Positions 36,294 through 44,734 of a stretch of 64,000 bases of DNA are shown piece after piece. Location of the stretch: NCBI RefSeq assembly GCF_030013905.1, contig NZ_CP124862.1, positions 2,359,051-2,423,050 of the forward strand. Direction: 5' to 3'. The notes under the pieces were generated by a model. It made no database searches and was not told the origin of the DNA. It worked only from the letters and a program-made list of their open reading frames with translations. How positions within the stretch are numbered: the stretch's first letter is position 1; each line of letters starts with the position of its first letter. The position numbers and the translations under genes are program-made. This stretch comes from Petroclostridium sp. X23 (lineage in GTDB: Bacteria > Bacillota > Clostridia > SK-Y3).

Positions 36294-37166
36294 CTATGCT
36301 TTATCATCCGTGACTTTACCCATAAAACCTGTTGGACGAATAATAAGAACAATTACAAGAACGGCAAATGAAAAAAGGTCGCGTAAGGAAGATGAAAGGT
36401 AACCAGCAATCATCGCCTCGGTTACACCTAATGTAATGGCACCCAGCATAGCACCCGGAATACTCCCTAATCCGCCTAAAACCGAACAAATAAATGCCTT
36501 TGTCGTCATCGCGCCGATAGTTGGATAAACAGTGTATTTTGCCCCCAAAAACGTACCTGCAAGTCCGGCTAAAACACCTGCAATTAAAAACGCTATCAAA
36601 ATAAGTCCCTGAACATTTACACCCATTAACGCTGTAGTGTTCAAATCAAATGCCGCACTTCGAATCGCAAGACCCGCACGGGTTTTCTTAATAAATAGTT
36701 CAACTATGATTAGAGTAACAATACTCAAAGCCATAATAGTTAAATCTAAAGAACCTATATTCGCGCCGCCAATTTTTATTGGGTTAACCGGGAAAGTGAC
36801 CGGATACCCCTCGAAGCGGCCTCCTGAAAAGATAATAAGAACATTCTCGCCAATAGTGGAAAGACCTAAGCCTGCAATAAGTAAATAAATCCTTTTCGCA
36901 TTCTTTTTTAGAAGCGGATGATATGCCACAATCTCTATAAGCATAGCAATTCCGCCACCAAGTATCACTGCAGCAATCATTGCCGCATTGATATCCTGAA
37001 AAATAAAAAGCAGGAAGCCTAAAGTGATATAAGCACCCACCGCAACGGTTATGCTATGAGCAAAATTTGAGAAATTCAATAAACTGTATATTAAGGAATA
37101 CCCCACAGCCATTAATGCATATATACTACCGATGGATAGTCCATTAACCAACTGCTGCAAAAACAA
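36294..37166 (-). CDS. livH: Liv-type ABC transporter permease LivH, cassette B
   Basis: 290 residues. TTG start at 37166 with GAGGAGAGG upstream; use of TTG for livH is shared with cassette A. Marks: FLQQLVNGLSIGSIYALMAV, SLLNFSNFAHSITVAVG and LGGLGSIPGAMLGA. Confidence 0.9.
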   Translation of the reverse strand: MFLQQLVNGLSIGSIYALMAVGYSLIYSLLNFSNFAHSITVAVGAYITLGFLLFIFQDINAAMIAAVILGGGIAMLIEIVAYHPLLKKNAKRIYLLIAGLGLSTIGENVLIIFSGGRFEGYPVTFPVNPIKIGGANIGSLDLTIMALSIVTLIIVELFIKKTRAGLAIRSAAFDLNTTALMGVNVQGLILIAFLIAGVLAGLAGTFLGAKYTVYPTIGAMTTKAFICSVLGGLGSIPGAMLGAITLGVTEAMIAGYLSSSLRDLFSFAVLVIVLIIRPTGFMGKVTDDKA

Positions 37167-37247
37167 TATAATCCTCTCCTCTCAAGTATTATCCATCGGC
37201 ATACATAAATCTGTATGCCAATGGACCTAGCAGCCTACGAGAGGCTA

Positions 37248-38456
37248 TTAATCTTCTTCCACTCTGATTTTTTCTGGGAATTCAAACTTTTTATTGTTGA
37301 TTACGGATATATATGCATCTCTTATAGGGTTATGGCTGGCCGGCATCGTTACTTTACCTGTAATTAAATCAAGATCTTTCACTGTTTCCAAGCCTTCTCG
37401 GATCTTCTCCGATGTTGCTTCACCGGTTTTATTTATTGCATAAAGGATCATATTATAGGCATCATGTGCATAATAAGCATTTGTGGAATCAGGATACCTA
37501 TTGTACAGTTCATGATAAGTTTGCCTAAAGGGTTCAAAACTAGGGTCAGCGATATTAACACTAGTTACAAATGTCGCACCCTGTACAGAATCTGTAGCAA
37601 TTGTAAACAATTCATACATCAGCCAGCAATCCGGACCAATAATCTTTCCCTCAAAACCTAATTCTCGAACCTGATTTGAGGCAAGACCCATCTCTTTGTA
37701 ATTTGCGGGGAGATATAAAGCATCCGGATTTGTTGCAATAATTTTTGAAAGCTGTGCCCTATAGTCAACATCCCCTGTTTTAAATGACTCTGTTGTAGTA
37801 ACCTTACCACCTAAAGACGAAAATGTCTTGATAAAAACCTCTGTTACACCAACAGAGTAGTCACTGCTGATTTCATTTAATACCGCCGCAGTTTTAATAT
37901 TCATTTTATCATATGCATATTTGGCAATCGCAGCACCAAGCTGATTATCATTCTGACTTACACGAAATGTATACGGACGAACCGTGCCGTCATCCTTAAG
38001 AGTAACTTTGGGATTTGTTGCAACTGTTGTTAAATGGGGAACCATATTCTGTTCACATACTTCAGCAAGTGCTATGGCACAACCGGAAGTATTTGTACCT
38101 ATAATCGCAACAACCCTATCATTTAGAATAGCCTTATTGGCAGCATTCGTCGTTTCAACCGCATCCATACGATTATCATACGACTTAAGTACAACTTTTC
38201 TACCGAGGACACCACCGTTTTTGTTGGTCTCATCGACCAACATCTTGACCGTGTTCAACTCCATCGCACCCCATAGCGCACCCTCACCTGTAAGTGGTCC
38301 AATATAGCCAATTACGATATCTCCATTATCTTTACTTTCAGTTTTTTTCTCCCCAGCAGCACCTTCGCTTTTAGTCTGCTCTCCTCCGCAACCGACCATC
38401 GATAATATTAGTACAACAGTTAGCAACCCCACTAGAATACCTTTCATTTTTTTCAT
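37248..38456 (-). CDS. livK: Liv-type substrate-binding lipoprotein, cassette B
   Basis: 402 residues. Signal peptide with lipobox SMVGC, a charged linker rich in Lys and Glu, then a Peripla_BP_6 domain (IGYIGPLTGEGALWGAMELN, IIGTNTSGCAIALAEV, TTVATNPKVT). The ligand-site stretches differ from those of cassette A (GTNTSGC against GCNTSSA; TNPKVT against TNYSVT), so the two importers may take different, related substrates. Confidence 0.9.
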   Translation of the reverse strand: MKKMKGILVGLLTVVLILSMVGCGGEQTKSEGAAGEKKTESKDNGDIVIGYIGPLTGEGALWGAMELNTVKMLVDETNKNGGVLGRKVVLKSYDNRMDAVETTNAANKAILNDRVVAIIGTNTSGCAIALAEVCEQNMVPHLTTVATNPKVTLKDDGTVRPYTFRVSQNDNQLGAAIAKYAYDKMNIKTAAVLNEISSDYSVGVTEVFIKTFSSLGGKVTTTESFKTGDVDYRAQLSKIIATNPDALYLPANYKEMGLASNQVRELGFEGKIIGPDCWLMYELFTIATDSVQGATFVTSVNIADPSFEPFRQTYHELYNRYPDSTNAYYAHDAYNMILYAINKTGEATSEKIREGLETVKDLDLITGKVTMPASHNPIRDAYISVINNKKFEFPEKIRVEED

Positions 38457-38831
38457 AATTACTCCTTCTTTCTTCTCTTATTAATTTGTTAAAGTCCCAC
38501 GTTTATAATACACCTGCTGCTGCTCGACCCATTCAATATGCAAGTCTGACTACCTCTATTCCATTTCCATAGCTAATAGCTTCAGACATCTTTTTTATTT
38601 GCCACCTCCCCATCTCATATTAATTCAGGCTCTTGAATTTCAATTCGGCCAACCACCTCCCTGCAGTATTCAATAGGAGTATCATTAATTGACAACCTTC
38701 TGCCGAAGATGATAAGTATATATCGTATCACGAAATACTGTTTGATGCACGTTATCAAATCTTGATTCATAACGTTATCAACATCAATAACACCGATGAA
38801 AAATTGCTACGGCCTTATATATTTTATAAAA
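38457..38831 (-). other. 375-base gap in cassette B, possible decayed coding DNA
   Basis: Cassette A has only 65 bases between the matching genes, so about 300 bases are extra here. On the minus strand a 51-codon frame (38615-38770) reads without a ribosome binding site, and shorter pieces follow in other frames. I recognise no family. Nothing else, apart from the ribosome binding site of the binding-protein gene, is visible. Confidence 0.3.
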
Positions 38832-40601
38832 CTAATTTTTAATTAAAGACAGATACAGGTTACAATATTCCAACGCATTCCGGACAGCTGTAGATACACG
38901 ATTACGATTTCTGACTACTTCGGTATATTTCAGCTTATATTCCAAGCTATTCGGATCCATGTTAGCCAAATCTATTGCAGTATATAGAAAAGGAATGGGT
39001 CTGGCTGCCGGTGAATATGCATAGGAGTTTTGTTCAAAACGGTCACAGAAGGTATAAAAAGCCCAGGTGAGACATTGGCTAAGTTTCAAAGAAAGGGTAT
39101 TTATAAGTCTTACTTTTTCATCAGTGATTAAACTGTTCGCTAGCCTTGCACGTATTTTGTTAATTTCCGTACTATACTTGTGCAGTTTTTTAATATTGTC
39201 TAAAATGCTTTGCATTTCAATTTTTTTATCTGCTTTTTTCATAATATCTACCAGCTTATTCTCTATATCCCGGCAGGTAGCGGTAAAGTCATACGGCAAA
39301 ATCGCATCATTGACATAGCTGCAAATGATTGCACAATCAATCATCAAGTCTTTGGCCAGATTCGCTTTATCTACTTTATCCATATCGTCTTTAATGGTGT
39401 GAGCCCACCAACCCAGAATCGCACCATGAGTTCTTTCATTATATTCATCCGACATGCTCATACGGCCTACTATTGATGTAATGCCAATACCCAAAAAGGA
39501 CATGTCGCCGTATTTATCTAACTGAGGCACCTCTATATCTTCATCTAAAACTTCTTTAATCATGTTTTTAACAAATGTCATAATCTCTCCAGATGCAGTA
39601 CACCTATATTCCACTGCGTCCATCATACCGGTAGAATCAATATTAATACCTCCGATACAATTTCCTTCCAGATCGTCCCAATGTTGATCAATATACCAAG
39701 TGGAACCTGCAGACTCTGCAATTTCATGTCCGTTCCAATTGATAAAGTAAATGCTCCGCTTTACCAAGTCACGATGTTTTGCGAACAACTCAGCAAGATG
39801 AAGGATTGTACCAACGCCTGTCGCGTTGCAGGTCACACCCGGTTCCCATGCATCAAGATGCCCATTCACAATCAGGTATTTATCCGGTTCCTCACTGCCT
39901 CTTAAATAACCAACCGGCATTGGCAGCATATCCCAACTACGAGTGGCTTCCGCTTTCACTCTTACGACAACCTTTTCACCCTTCAAACACATTTCTTTAA
40001 TATGCAAACCCGCAGCATGAGTAATTCCAATACCGACAATCTGAGGAATTTCTTTAAATGTATCCGGGGTAGGATTGCCCCAAACCGCTTTCAAACCTCG
40101 CCCGCAAACATAATCTTGATCCTTCGCGCCATCTTCCCCATTGTTGGCTAAAATTATAACACTAGCACCCATTTCAGCCGCAATACGTGCCTTTTCGGGC
40201 GTTCCCGGCGCAAAAGAAACTTCGGCCAACACCGCTTTCCCTTTCACATCCTTACCTTCATAATCAGGATAATCACCACCGGCTATATATATTACTTCCA
40301 CCTCCAGGCCTTCCGGAGGCGTTGAAGCTATGTGACAGCAAGGACGGCTATCGATTATCATTGTTTCAGGCCGGATGATTTTAACTTCTGAAAAAACAGG
40401 ATTGCTGTTATACGCTTCAAAATCTACCACTTCACCTTCCAGGCCAAATTCTCGAAACTTAGATGCAATCCACTCTGCAGCTTTTCGATCATCTCCCATT
40501 CCGGAAATGCGCCTTGGAAAAAGATCTGTAAGATACTGCGCATACTCATAGTTTTTTTCAGCACTTAATTCTTTTTTTAAAATATTATACAAATCATTCA
40601 T
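38832..40601 (-). CDS. M28-family peptidase-like hydrolase with altered active site, cassette B
   Basis: 589 residues, same length and layout as the cassette A protein and very similar along its whole length. It keeps GHLDAWEPG and then TCNATGVG, WNGHEIAESAG, INIDSTG and WWAHTIKDDMDKVD. So the bridging Asp is again Cys and the catalytic Glu again His. The shared changes make a sequencing or decay artefact unlikely. The ATG has AGGAGAG upstream. Probable role: hydrolysis of, or binding to, the imported compound in the cytoplasm. Confidence 0.8.
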   Translation of the reverse strand: MNDLYNILKKELSAEKNYEYAQYLTDLFPRRISGMGDDRKAAEWIASKFREFGLEGEVVDFEAYNSNPVFSEVKIIRPETMIIDSRPCCHIASTPPEGLEVEVIYIAGGDYPDYEGKDVKGKAVLAEVSFAPGTPEKARIAAEMGASVIILANNGEDGAKDQDYVCGRGLKAVWGNPTPDTFKEIPQIVGIGITHAAGLHIKEMCLKGEKVVVRVKAEATRSWDMLPMPVGYLRGSEEPDKYLIVNGHLDAWEPGVTCNATGVGTILHLAELFAKHRDLVKRSIYFINWNGHEIAESAGSTWYIDQHWDDLEGNCIGGINIDSTGMMDAVEYRCTASGEIMTFVKNMIKEVLDEDIEVPQLDKYGDMSFLGIGITSIVGRMSMSDEYNERTHGAILGWWAHTIKDDMDKVDKANLAKDLMIDCAIICSYVNDAILPYDFTATCRDIENKLVDIMKKADKKIEMQSILDNIKKLHKYSTEINKIRARLANSLITDEKVRLINTLSLKLSQCLTWAFYTFCDRFEQNSYAYSPAARPIPFLYTAIDLANMDPNSLEYKLKYTEVVRNRNRVSTAVRNALEYCNLYLSLIKN

Positions 40602-40673
40602 CTTACCATCTCTCCTCGTAATTGATATTTTAGGAAGTACTGAGTTTCACTATCGATGGGATTTATCCCTCAT

Positions 40674-41063
40674 TTAATCTTTAGCAATTGCAATAGCTTC
40701 AATTTCGATAACCATTCCATTATTAAACTTTCCGATTTCCATAGTACTGCGTGCAGGCGGATCCACCGGAAAAAACTTTTTGTAGGTCTCGTTATATTCT
40801 TCAAACATATCTAAGTCTGAAATAAATACTGTTGTTTTTATAACATGCTCCAAGTCGGAGCCAGCTGCTTTCAAAATCTCTTCCATGTTTTCAAGGACTT
40901 GCTCCGTCTGTCTTACAATGTCGCCTGGAGCCACTATCTGTTGTGTAACCGGATCGGCAGCTGTTACACCTGCAGTATAAATCATGTCTCCTGCTCGAAA
41001 TGCCTGTGAATACCAACCACCTGGGTTTGGTGCCTTTGATGTTGTAACTTTGATTTTGTTCAT
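40674..41063 (-). CDS. RidA family protein, cassette B
   Basis: 129 residues; imine/enamine deaminase family. PGGWYSQAFRAGDMIYTAG, DPPARSTMEIG with the active-site Arg, and MVIEIEAIAIA. About two thirds of residues match the cassette A protein by eye. Located 72 bases before the M28-like gene, as the first gene after repeat X. Confidence 0.9.
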   Translation of the reverse strand: MNKIKVTTSKAPNPGGWYSQAFRAGDMIYTAGVTAADPVTQQIVAPGDIVRQTEQVLENMEEILKAAGSDLEHVIKTTVFISDLDMFEEYNETYKKFFPVDPPARSTMEIGKFNNGMVIEIEAIAIAKD

Positions 41064-41225
41064 AAATCTGTTCCTTTCGTTGTTGATACTATTAATGAAT
41101 TAAAACTTTTTGTTATATTTTTTTGAAATGTCTGATAATATTAGAATATATATGACAAATTGTTTTACTTTTTCACAGTGATATGCAAAATTTAGGGATA
41201 TTTAATATAAAATAAAATTATTATT

Positions 41226-41345
41226 TTTTTGATGCCTATGTATTTTTTTGCTCTTAATTCCTTCTTTTAAACTTATAGAAGGATAAAGAGCAGTATTTTT
41301 TGATCATCGTTATACATTTTCAATTGTTAAAAATAAACTTTTGGT
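41226..41345 (-). repeat. Repeat X copy B, at the end of the M20 gene
   Basis: Matches 31268-31386. It covers the last codons and stop of the M20 gene and a hairpin (GCTCTT...AAGAGC, extended by TCCTTC/GAAGGA). The T-run is on the plus side. The remaining bases to RidA (41064-41225) are AT-rich and empty. Confidence 0.65.
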
Positions 41346-42447
41346 AAATCAAACTCATTCGATGCAAAGCACTAATGCTGACCCATTCATTTTTAGAATG
41401 CAGTCCACCTCCATAAGCGCCTAAACAGATAACCGGTATTCCCGTAAGAGGAACCAAACGATTATTGTCGGATACACCGGTACCATAACGCATTTCCATG
41501 GGTGTACCTATCACTTCTTTATATATATCGCCCAGTTTTGAAAGGTAGGGATTGCTATCTCCAAGATCAAACGCCGGATAGTAAGGCTCCTGAATAGAAA
41601 ATTCAAACTGTGCCTTTACATTTAAACGCTCCACCAGTTTTTCCAGCTCTCCCAGTACATATTCCTTCGTTTCAGCCGGAACCGTATGCTTATTAATGAG
41701 GAATTCACAGTTTTCCGGCACTACAATGGAATACTCTTTAAAGCCTCCCTCTATTTTTAGAGTGACATACGGCTGTTCTTTCATAACCGGATGTGTAAGC
41801 AAAGGAATAGTACCCAGTGCGCTAAGGAACTTTGCACTTTCTTCTACTGCATTTATACCAAGTTCCGGCTCACAGCCATGAGCGGCAACACCTTTCACCT
41901 GTGCCCGTATCAGCATTTTTCCAACACTACCGATAACAGCTTTATATTCCGGTTCAGCAGCAATACCAAAATCAGCAGTGACTCCGCTCTCAATAAACTT
42001 ATTCACTCCGGCAGAAAAAGCTTCTTCATCCGGCACAAAAGCAATCAGCAATTCTCCGGGCAATTCATCTCTGTGTTTTGCTGCTATACGTACAGTATTT
42101 AATATCGCAGCAATACCGCCTTTCATGTCAAGAGCTCCACGTCCATACATCCTGTCATCCTTTACAACCGCTTCAAAAGGGTCTGTATCCCACCCTTCTC
42201 CTGCCGGTACGGTATCCATATGTCCGGTAAGCAAGATTCTCGGCCCCGGTTTAGAACCCTTCAAAGTAGCCACTACATTGAAACGTCCCGGTCCAACATG
42301 CTGCCGGATGATACTATCCACTCCGAAGCTTTGCAGACTCTCAAAGATATAATTCCCGATAGTCCCTTCGTTTCCAGACACGGAAGGAATTTCAATCAGT
42401 TCCCTTAAAGTGTGTTCAGTAAAAACGTTGGTTTCTTTAAAATTCAC
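41320..42447 (-). CDS. M20-family peptidase/deacylase (ArgE/DapE/CPG2 type)
   Basis: 375 residues, dizinc amidohydrolase. Zinc ligands and catalysts are all present: His in GHMDTVP, bridging Asp in GRGALDMKGG, catalytic Glu pair in VPDEEAF, Asp/Glu region AAEPEYK, and the last His in GGLHSKNEW. A dimerisation domain lies between about residues 180 and 290. The family cleaves N-acyl amino acids, succinyl-diaminopimelate or C-terminal Glu residues. It starts with GTG 20 bases after the regulator stop (GGGGG 8 bases upstream), so it is the first structural gene of cassette B. Cassette A lacks it. Confidence 0.88.
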   Translation of the reverse strand: MNFKETNVFTEHTLRELIEIPSVSGNEGTIGNYIFESLQSFGVDSIIRQHVGPGRFNVVATLKGSKPGPRILLTGHMDTVPAGEGWDTDPFEAVVKDDRMYGRGALDMKGGIAAILNTVRIAAKHRDELPGELLIAFVPDEEAFSAGVNKFIESGVTADFGIAAEPEYKAVIGSVGKMLIRAQVKGVAAHGCEPELGINAVEESAKFLSALGTIPLLTHPVMKEQPYVTLKIEGGFKEYSIVVPENCEFLINKHTVPAETKEYVLGELEKLVERLNVKAQFEFSIQEPYYPAFDLGDSNPYLSKLGDIYKEVIGTPMEMRYGTGVSDNNRLVPLTGIPVICLGAYGGGLHSKNEWVSISALHRMSLIYQKFIFNN

Positions 42448-42467
42448 GGTTTCAACCCCCTATCTCT

Positions 42468-43109
42468 TTATTCGTTTTTTTCTCTGCGGAATTCATCCAA
42501 ATAGTTATAGAGTGTAAACTTAGAAATATTAAAAACCTTGCAAACTTTTGTACCTGATTTTGTAATATGAAATGCACCTTTTTCATCCAGATATTTCAAA
42601 GCCTTGATTTTATCCTCTTTTTTCATCTCTTCTACAGGTTTACCTACACTTTTGATACTTTCACATATTAAATATTCCAGCAACTCAGCTACATTATTTA
42701 CAAAATGCTCATCCACATCTTTATTTACCATCGTCAGCGTTTCTATAAAGCTTTGCATATTCAGTATATCTGAGATATCATAATTAATACACAACGCCCC
42801 TATAGGTTCACCTTTTTCATTCTTAATATAAATAGAAGAAGATCGCAAGGTTTTCCCAGTCTTTGTTTTAGTTACATAGTTAAATTGATTCATGCCATCA
42901 GATGTGCCCCTCAATACCTCTAATCCCAAATTACTACCACAATCTCCTACTTTACGCCCTGTAACATGGCCATTTTCAATTGCAATAATTGTTTTTTCAT
43001 AACCTTTTGACCAATCATGCAAAACAACTTCGCACCGATCTCCAAACTGCTTGGCAATAAGTGTCATAATTGCTCGTAAAAAATTCATTTCCCTTTGAAT
43101 TGTCTCCAT
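42468..43109 (-). CDS. YheO/DauR-type PAS regulator, cassette B
   Basis: 213 residues, strongly similar to the cassette A regulator: METIQREMNFL start, YheO PAS domain with FGDRCEVVLHDWS and GALCINYDIS, and C-terminal helix-turn-helix (ALKYLDEKGAFHITKSG, ISKFTLYNYLDEFR). First gene of cassette B. Because promoters and DNA-binding helices are alike, the two regulators may cross-control both cassettes. Confidence 0.87.
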   Translation of the reverse strand: METIQREMNFLRAIMTLIAKQFGDRCEVVLHDWSKGYEKTIIAIENGHVTGRKVGDCGSNLGLEVLRGTSDGMNQFNYVTKTKTGKTLRSSSIYIKNEKGEPIGALCINYDISDILNMQSFIETLTMVNKDVDEHFVNNVAELLEYLICESIKSVGKPVEEMKKEDKIKALKYLDEKGAFHITKSGTKVCKVFNISKFTLYNYLDEFRREKNE

Positions 43110-43173
43110 TCATATCCCCATTCTCATAATTTTTTCTTACTGCATATCCCAGCGTTTCATTAATTTTGTTATA

Positions 43174-43202
43174 ATTATATTACTTTTTGTTTTAACAATC
43201 AA
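43174..43202 (-). promoter_or_regulatory. Promoter of cassette B regulator
   Basis: TTGATT (43197-43202) and TATAAT (43174-43179), 17-base spacer, 14 of whose bases (AAAACAAAAAGTAA) are shared in a row with the cassette A promoter. Similarity continues upstream to about 43370, matching DNA up to about 31215. The rest of the 537-base gap (to 43646) holds only AT-rich DNA. Confidence 0.65.
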
Positions 43203-43646
43203 TACTTTTCAAAAAATTTTTTTTATTATTATGCTATTGTGATTGACAAAATTTAAGAACCTTTATATAATCAATATGGTCTTCCTAGAGGATTCACTAA
43301 TAAATGTGTCCATGAAAAAACTATAATCTTATTCTCCAAAATAGTACGTATGTAATCTGCAAATTTGCTCACAAGCATATGTATATACAAACATCCAAAA
43401 AAGCCAAGTTGTTATCGAATATGTATAAGATAGATGTAATAAAAAACATATTCGTTCTTGAATTGGTTATCTGACACCTGAATAAAAAGAATCTTAGTTC
43501 AACATGGCAGTTCGCGATTACTTTTTTGCTTTCCTAATCCCAAGATCAACACATCAATCACCAAAAAATCGCAGAAATATTTAGGATTCCTTTTATTATA
43601 TAAAAAGTGTAAAAACATGTAATTATTTTAAAAGAAGGAGATTCAT

Positions 43647-44570
43647 ATGAATAATAAAAGATTATGTGGCGGTATGCTTTTATTGCTTACCGCAGCTATA
43701 TGGGGGTTTGCAATCGTCGCACAAAGAGTAGGTTCTCAGCACGTGGGAGCCTTTACCTTTAATGGAATCCGATTTGCTCTTGGAAGCGTTTCTCTCACAC
43801 CCTTGATTTTATATTACTATAAAATTGAAAAAAATGGCACTTGTAATGCGAATGATATGGAATTAAGCACAAAAAAAACAATTTTACCCGGAATATTAGT
43901 TGGCATCGTGCTCTACATAGCTGCAACGCTGCAACAAATCGGACTTGCATATACAACTGCCGGAAAAGCAAGCTTCATTACAGGACTTTATATGATTTTT
44001 GTACCAATTATCGGAGTATTTTTAAAGCATAAAATCGAAAGAAACTCATGGATCGGTATAGGAGTTGCAGTTGTTGGACTATATCTCTTAAGCGTAAATA
44101 AAAATTTCAGTATAAGTTATGGCGACTTACTTGAAGTTATAGGATCCATATTTTGGGCTGTACACATTTTAACAATAGATTATTTCTCCACTAAAGATTA
44201 TTTCTCCACTAAAATAGAAATTCTGAAATTATCATGTATCCAATTTGCAACTTGTTCAATATTGAGCTTGATAACAGCCTTAATATTTGAACAGATTACT
44301 ATGAGTGGTATATTTAACGCTTTAATTCCAATACTTTATGGCGGTCTCTTATCCGTTGGTGTAGCATATACTCTCCAAGTGGCAGCGCAAAAAAATGTTA
44401 AGCCATCCCATGCAGCTATCATCCTAAGTATGGAATCCGTCTTTGGTGCTATAGGTGGTGCACTTCTACTTGGAGAGAGCATGAGTACTAGAGGATATAT
44501 AGGTTGTATTCTTATACTCGAAGGGATACTACTATCACAAATCAAAATTTCTTCTAGGGTGAGATTGTAA
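43647..44570 (+). CDS. EamA/DMT-family transporter
   Basis: 307 residues with ten predicted membrane spans in two EamA repeats. WGFAIVAQRVG at the first span and GKASFITGLYMIFVPIIG in the middle are typical of drug/metabolite exporters of the RhaT/YdcZ-like group. AGAAGGAG lies 7 bases before the ATG. The substrate is unknown. A perfect 18-bp tandem duplication within the gene repeats DYFSTK in a loop without breaking the frame. Confidence 0.88.
   Translation: MNNKRLCGGMLLLLTAAIWGFAIVAQRVGSQHVGAFTFNGIRFALGSVSLTPLILYYYKIEKNGTCNANDMELSTKKTILPGILVGIVLYIAATLQQIGLAYTTAGKASFITGLYMIFVPIIGVFLKHKIERNSWIGIGVAVVGLYLLSVNKNFSISYGDLLEVIGSIFWAVHILTIDYFSTKDYFSTKIEILKLSCIQFATCSILSLITALIFEQITMSGIFNALIPILYGGLLSVGVAYTLQVAAQKNVKPSHAAIILSMESVFGAIGGALLLGESMSTRGYIGCILILEGILLSQIKISSRVRL
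44178..44213 (+). repeat. 18-bp tandem duplication inside the EamA gene
   Basis: GATTATTTCTCCACTAAA occurs twice in a row (44178-44195, 44196-44213), encoding DYFSTK twice. Replication slippage of an in-frame unit is the simplest cause. Confidence 0.9.
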
Positions 44571-44662
44571 GTTATTAAAATTTTTAAGAAAACACAATAT
44601 ATGAATCATATTTAATATATACCTTTATCCCCCCGTATCTTTAGAGTTCATTAACTACTTAT

Positions 44663-44691
44663 GTGACATATGTGCTGCAATGTTGTATAAT
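44663..44691 (+). promoter_or_regulatory. Promoter of the Uup-type ABC-F gene
   Basis: GTGACA (44663-44668) and TATAAT (44686-44691), 17 bases apart, 44 bases before the ATG. Confidence 0.55.
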
Positions 44692-44734
44692 AGAGAAAAT
44701 ATAATAAATATAATTAGTAAGGACAAAGATTGCG

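Noticed and set aside
38615..38770. 51-codon open frame on the minus strand between the M28-like and binding-protein genes of cassette B
   Set aside because: No ribosome binding site and no recognisable family; kept only as a possible decayed region. A TGA-as-selenocysteine reading nearby was considered and dropped because no known selenoprotein motif is present.
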